A stretch of 6,474 bases of DNA from an uncultured Collinsella sp. Its GTDB lineage: Bacteria; Actinomycetota; Coriobacteriia; Coriobacteriales; Coriobacteriaceae. The notes beneath the pieces were generated by a model. It saw only the letters and a program-made list of their open reading frames with translations, ran no database searches and was not told the DNA's origin. Numbering within the stretch: the first letter of the stretch is position 1; every line of letters begins with the position of its first letter. The stretch spans positions 1 to 6,474 of the forward strand of contig CALFGH010000012.1 of NCBI GenBank assembly GCA_937958315.1, read 5' to 3'. The translations under genes were made by a program, and so were the position numbers. Shown here in pieces: positions 5,722-6,474 of this stretch.

Positions 5722-6474
5722 ATGGCGATTCTTTTGGGATGCGATTCCGTCAGCCTAGAGTTTCCCACCAAGCATATTTTCGATAGCGTGACGCTCGGCG
5801 TGGGCGAGGGCGACCGTATTGGTATCGTCGGCAAAAACGGCGACGGCAAGTCGACGCTGCTGAGCGTACTCGCCGGCACGTTGGAGCCCGACGACGGCCG
5901 CGTGACGCATCGCCGCGACACGACGATCGGATTGCTCGGCCAAAAGGACAACCTGGTCGATACCGATACCGTGCACCATGCTGTCGTCGGCGACACGCCC
6001 GAGTACGAGTGGGCCTCGAGCCCTCGTACGCGCCAGATCCTGGCCGGTCTTATTAGCGACGTGCCCTGGGAGGGCACGGTGGGCGAGCTTTCGGGCGGTC
6101 AGCGCCGTCGCGTGGACCTCGCGCGTCTGCTGATCGGCGACTACGACGTGCTTATGCTCGACGAGCCCACCAACCACCTGGACATGCGCACCATCAACTG
6201 GCTCGCGCGTCACTTAAAGGCCCGCTGGCAGCGCGGCCAGGGCGCCATGCTCGTGGTCACGCACGACCGCTGGTTCTTGGACGAGGTCTGCACCAGCATG
6301 TGGGAGGTCCACGACGGCCGGGTTGATCCCTTCGAGGGTGGCTACTCCGCATATATCCTACAGCGCGTGGAGCGCGACCGCATGGCCGCCGTCACCGAGG
6401 AGCGTCGTCGCAACATGGCGCGCAAGGAGCTCGCGTGGCTGAGCCGCGGCGCCCAGGCGCGCTCCACCAAGCCC
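5722..6474 (+). CDS. ABC-F family ATPase, Uup-like (partial, 3' end outside window)
   Basis: The first 251 residues of a soluble ABC-F protein. It lacks membrane segments, and the family acts on ribosomes or as DNA-linked ATPases, not as transporters. The first ATPase domain has Walker A GKNGDGKST (37-45), signature LSGGQ (123-127), Walker B VLMLDE (143-148) with the ABC-F hallmark EPTNHLD (148-154), and the switch histidine H181 in VVTHDRWFLD. After FEGGYSAYILQRVERD comes an arginine- and glutamate-rich linker (about 215-251) ending in KELAWLSRGAQARSTKP, the start of the interdomain arm as in Uup-like members. Only 77 residues lie between Walker A and the signature, short for an ABC-F first domain. 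AAGGAG (5708-5713) sits 8 nt before the ATG. Whether it is a housekeeping translation factor or a resistance-type ABC-F cannot be told without the second domain; the Uup-like linker favours housekeeping. Confidence 0.88.
   Translation, partial: MAILLGCDSVSLEFPTKHIFDSVTLGVGEGDRIGIVGKNGDGKSTLLSVLAGTLEPDDGRVTHRRDTTIGLLGQKDNLVDTDTVHHAVVGDTPEYEWASSPRTRQILAGLISDVPWEGTVGELSGGQRRRVDLARLLIGDYDVLMLDEPTNHLDMRTINWLARHLKARWQRGQGAMLVVTHDRWFLDEVCTSMWEVHDGRVDPFEGGYSAYILQRVERDRMAAVTEERRRNMARKELAWLSRGAQARSTKP

Noticed and set aside
5529..5786. Short + strand frame spanning the pst terminator and the ABC-F start
   Set aside because: It crosses two hairpins, a T-run and a promoter, runs into the ABC-F gene in another frame, and has no family resemblance.
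1..6474. tRNA, rRNA, CRISPR array, insertion sequence or attachment site
   Set aside because: No cloverleaf-like arms, regularly spaced repeats, transposase motifs or tRNA-derived direct repeats were seen on either strand.

Overview
This window is a compact stretch of high-GC chromosome with every gene on the + strand. The organism is most likely a member of Coriobacteriia, probably close to Collinsella. This is inferred from the GC-rich codon use, a phosphate-binding lipoprotein with a twin-arginine signal, and a short dispersed-looking palindrome with the core GGGGACAGGCACC. No taxonomic marker gene is present, so the assignment is tentative.

Layout. Bases 1-63 read in frame 1 like the C-terminal tail of a HAD-family hydrolase, with no stop before the next gene. 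At 127-1563 is a complete M20-family dipeptidase (PepV/Sapep type) with all expected metal ligands. The intergenic stretch 1564-1856 holds a very long hairpin followed by a T-run, a possible 11-bp-phased Pho box, and a GC-rich structured leader. Next comes the high-affinity phosphate ABC transporter operon pstS-pstC-pstA-pstB (1857-5516). Its genes are tightly packed: a 24-nt gap, then 8-nt and 4-nt overlaps. It ends at a GC hairpin and a strong intrinsic terminator (5573-5609). A REP-like palindrome (5627-5661) and an extended -10 promoter (5678-5686) precede an ABC-F protein (5722 onward), which is cut off by the window end.

How the genes work together. PstS, lipid-anchored outside the membrane, captures orthophosphate. 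PstC and PstA form the membrane channel and PstB hydrolyses ATP. No phoU follows pstB, and no phoR/phoB-type regulator lies in the window. The dipeptidase and the ABC-F protein have no evident link to phosphate uptake and look like separate transcription units, divided off by the two terminator-like hairpins.

I do not see an undescribed multi-gene system here. The points most worth checking are non-coding: the 22-bp hairpin at 1585-1653, the alternative pairings in the pst leader, the candidate Pho box, the REP-like palindrome, and the missing stop codon between the upstream reading frame and the dipeptidase.
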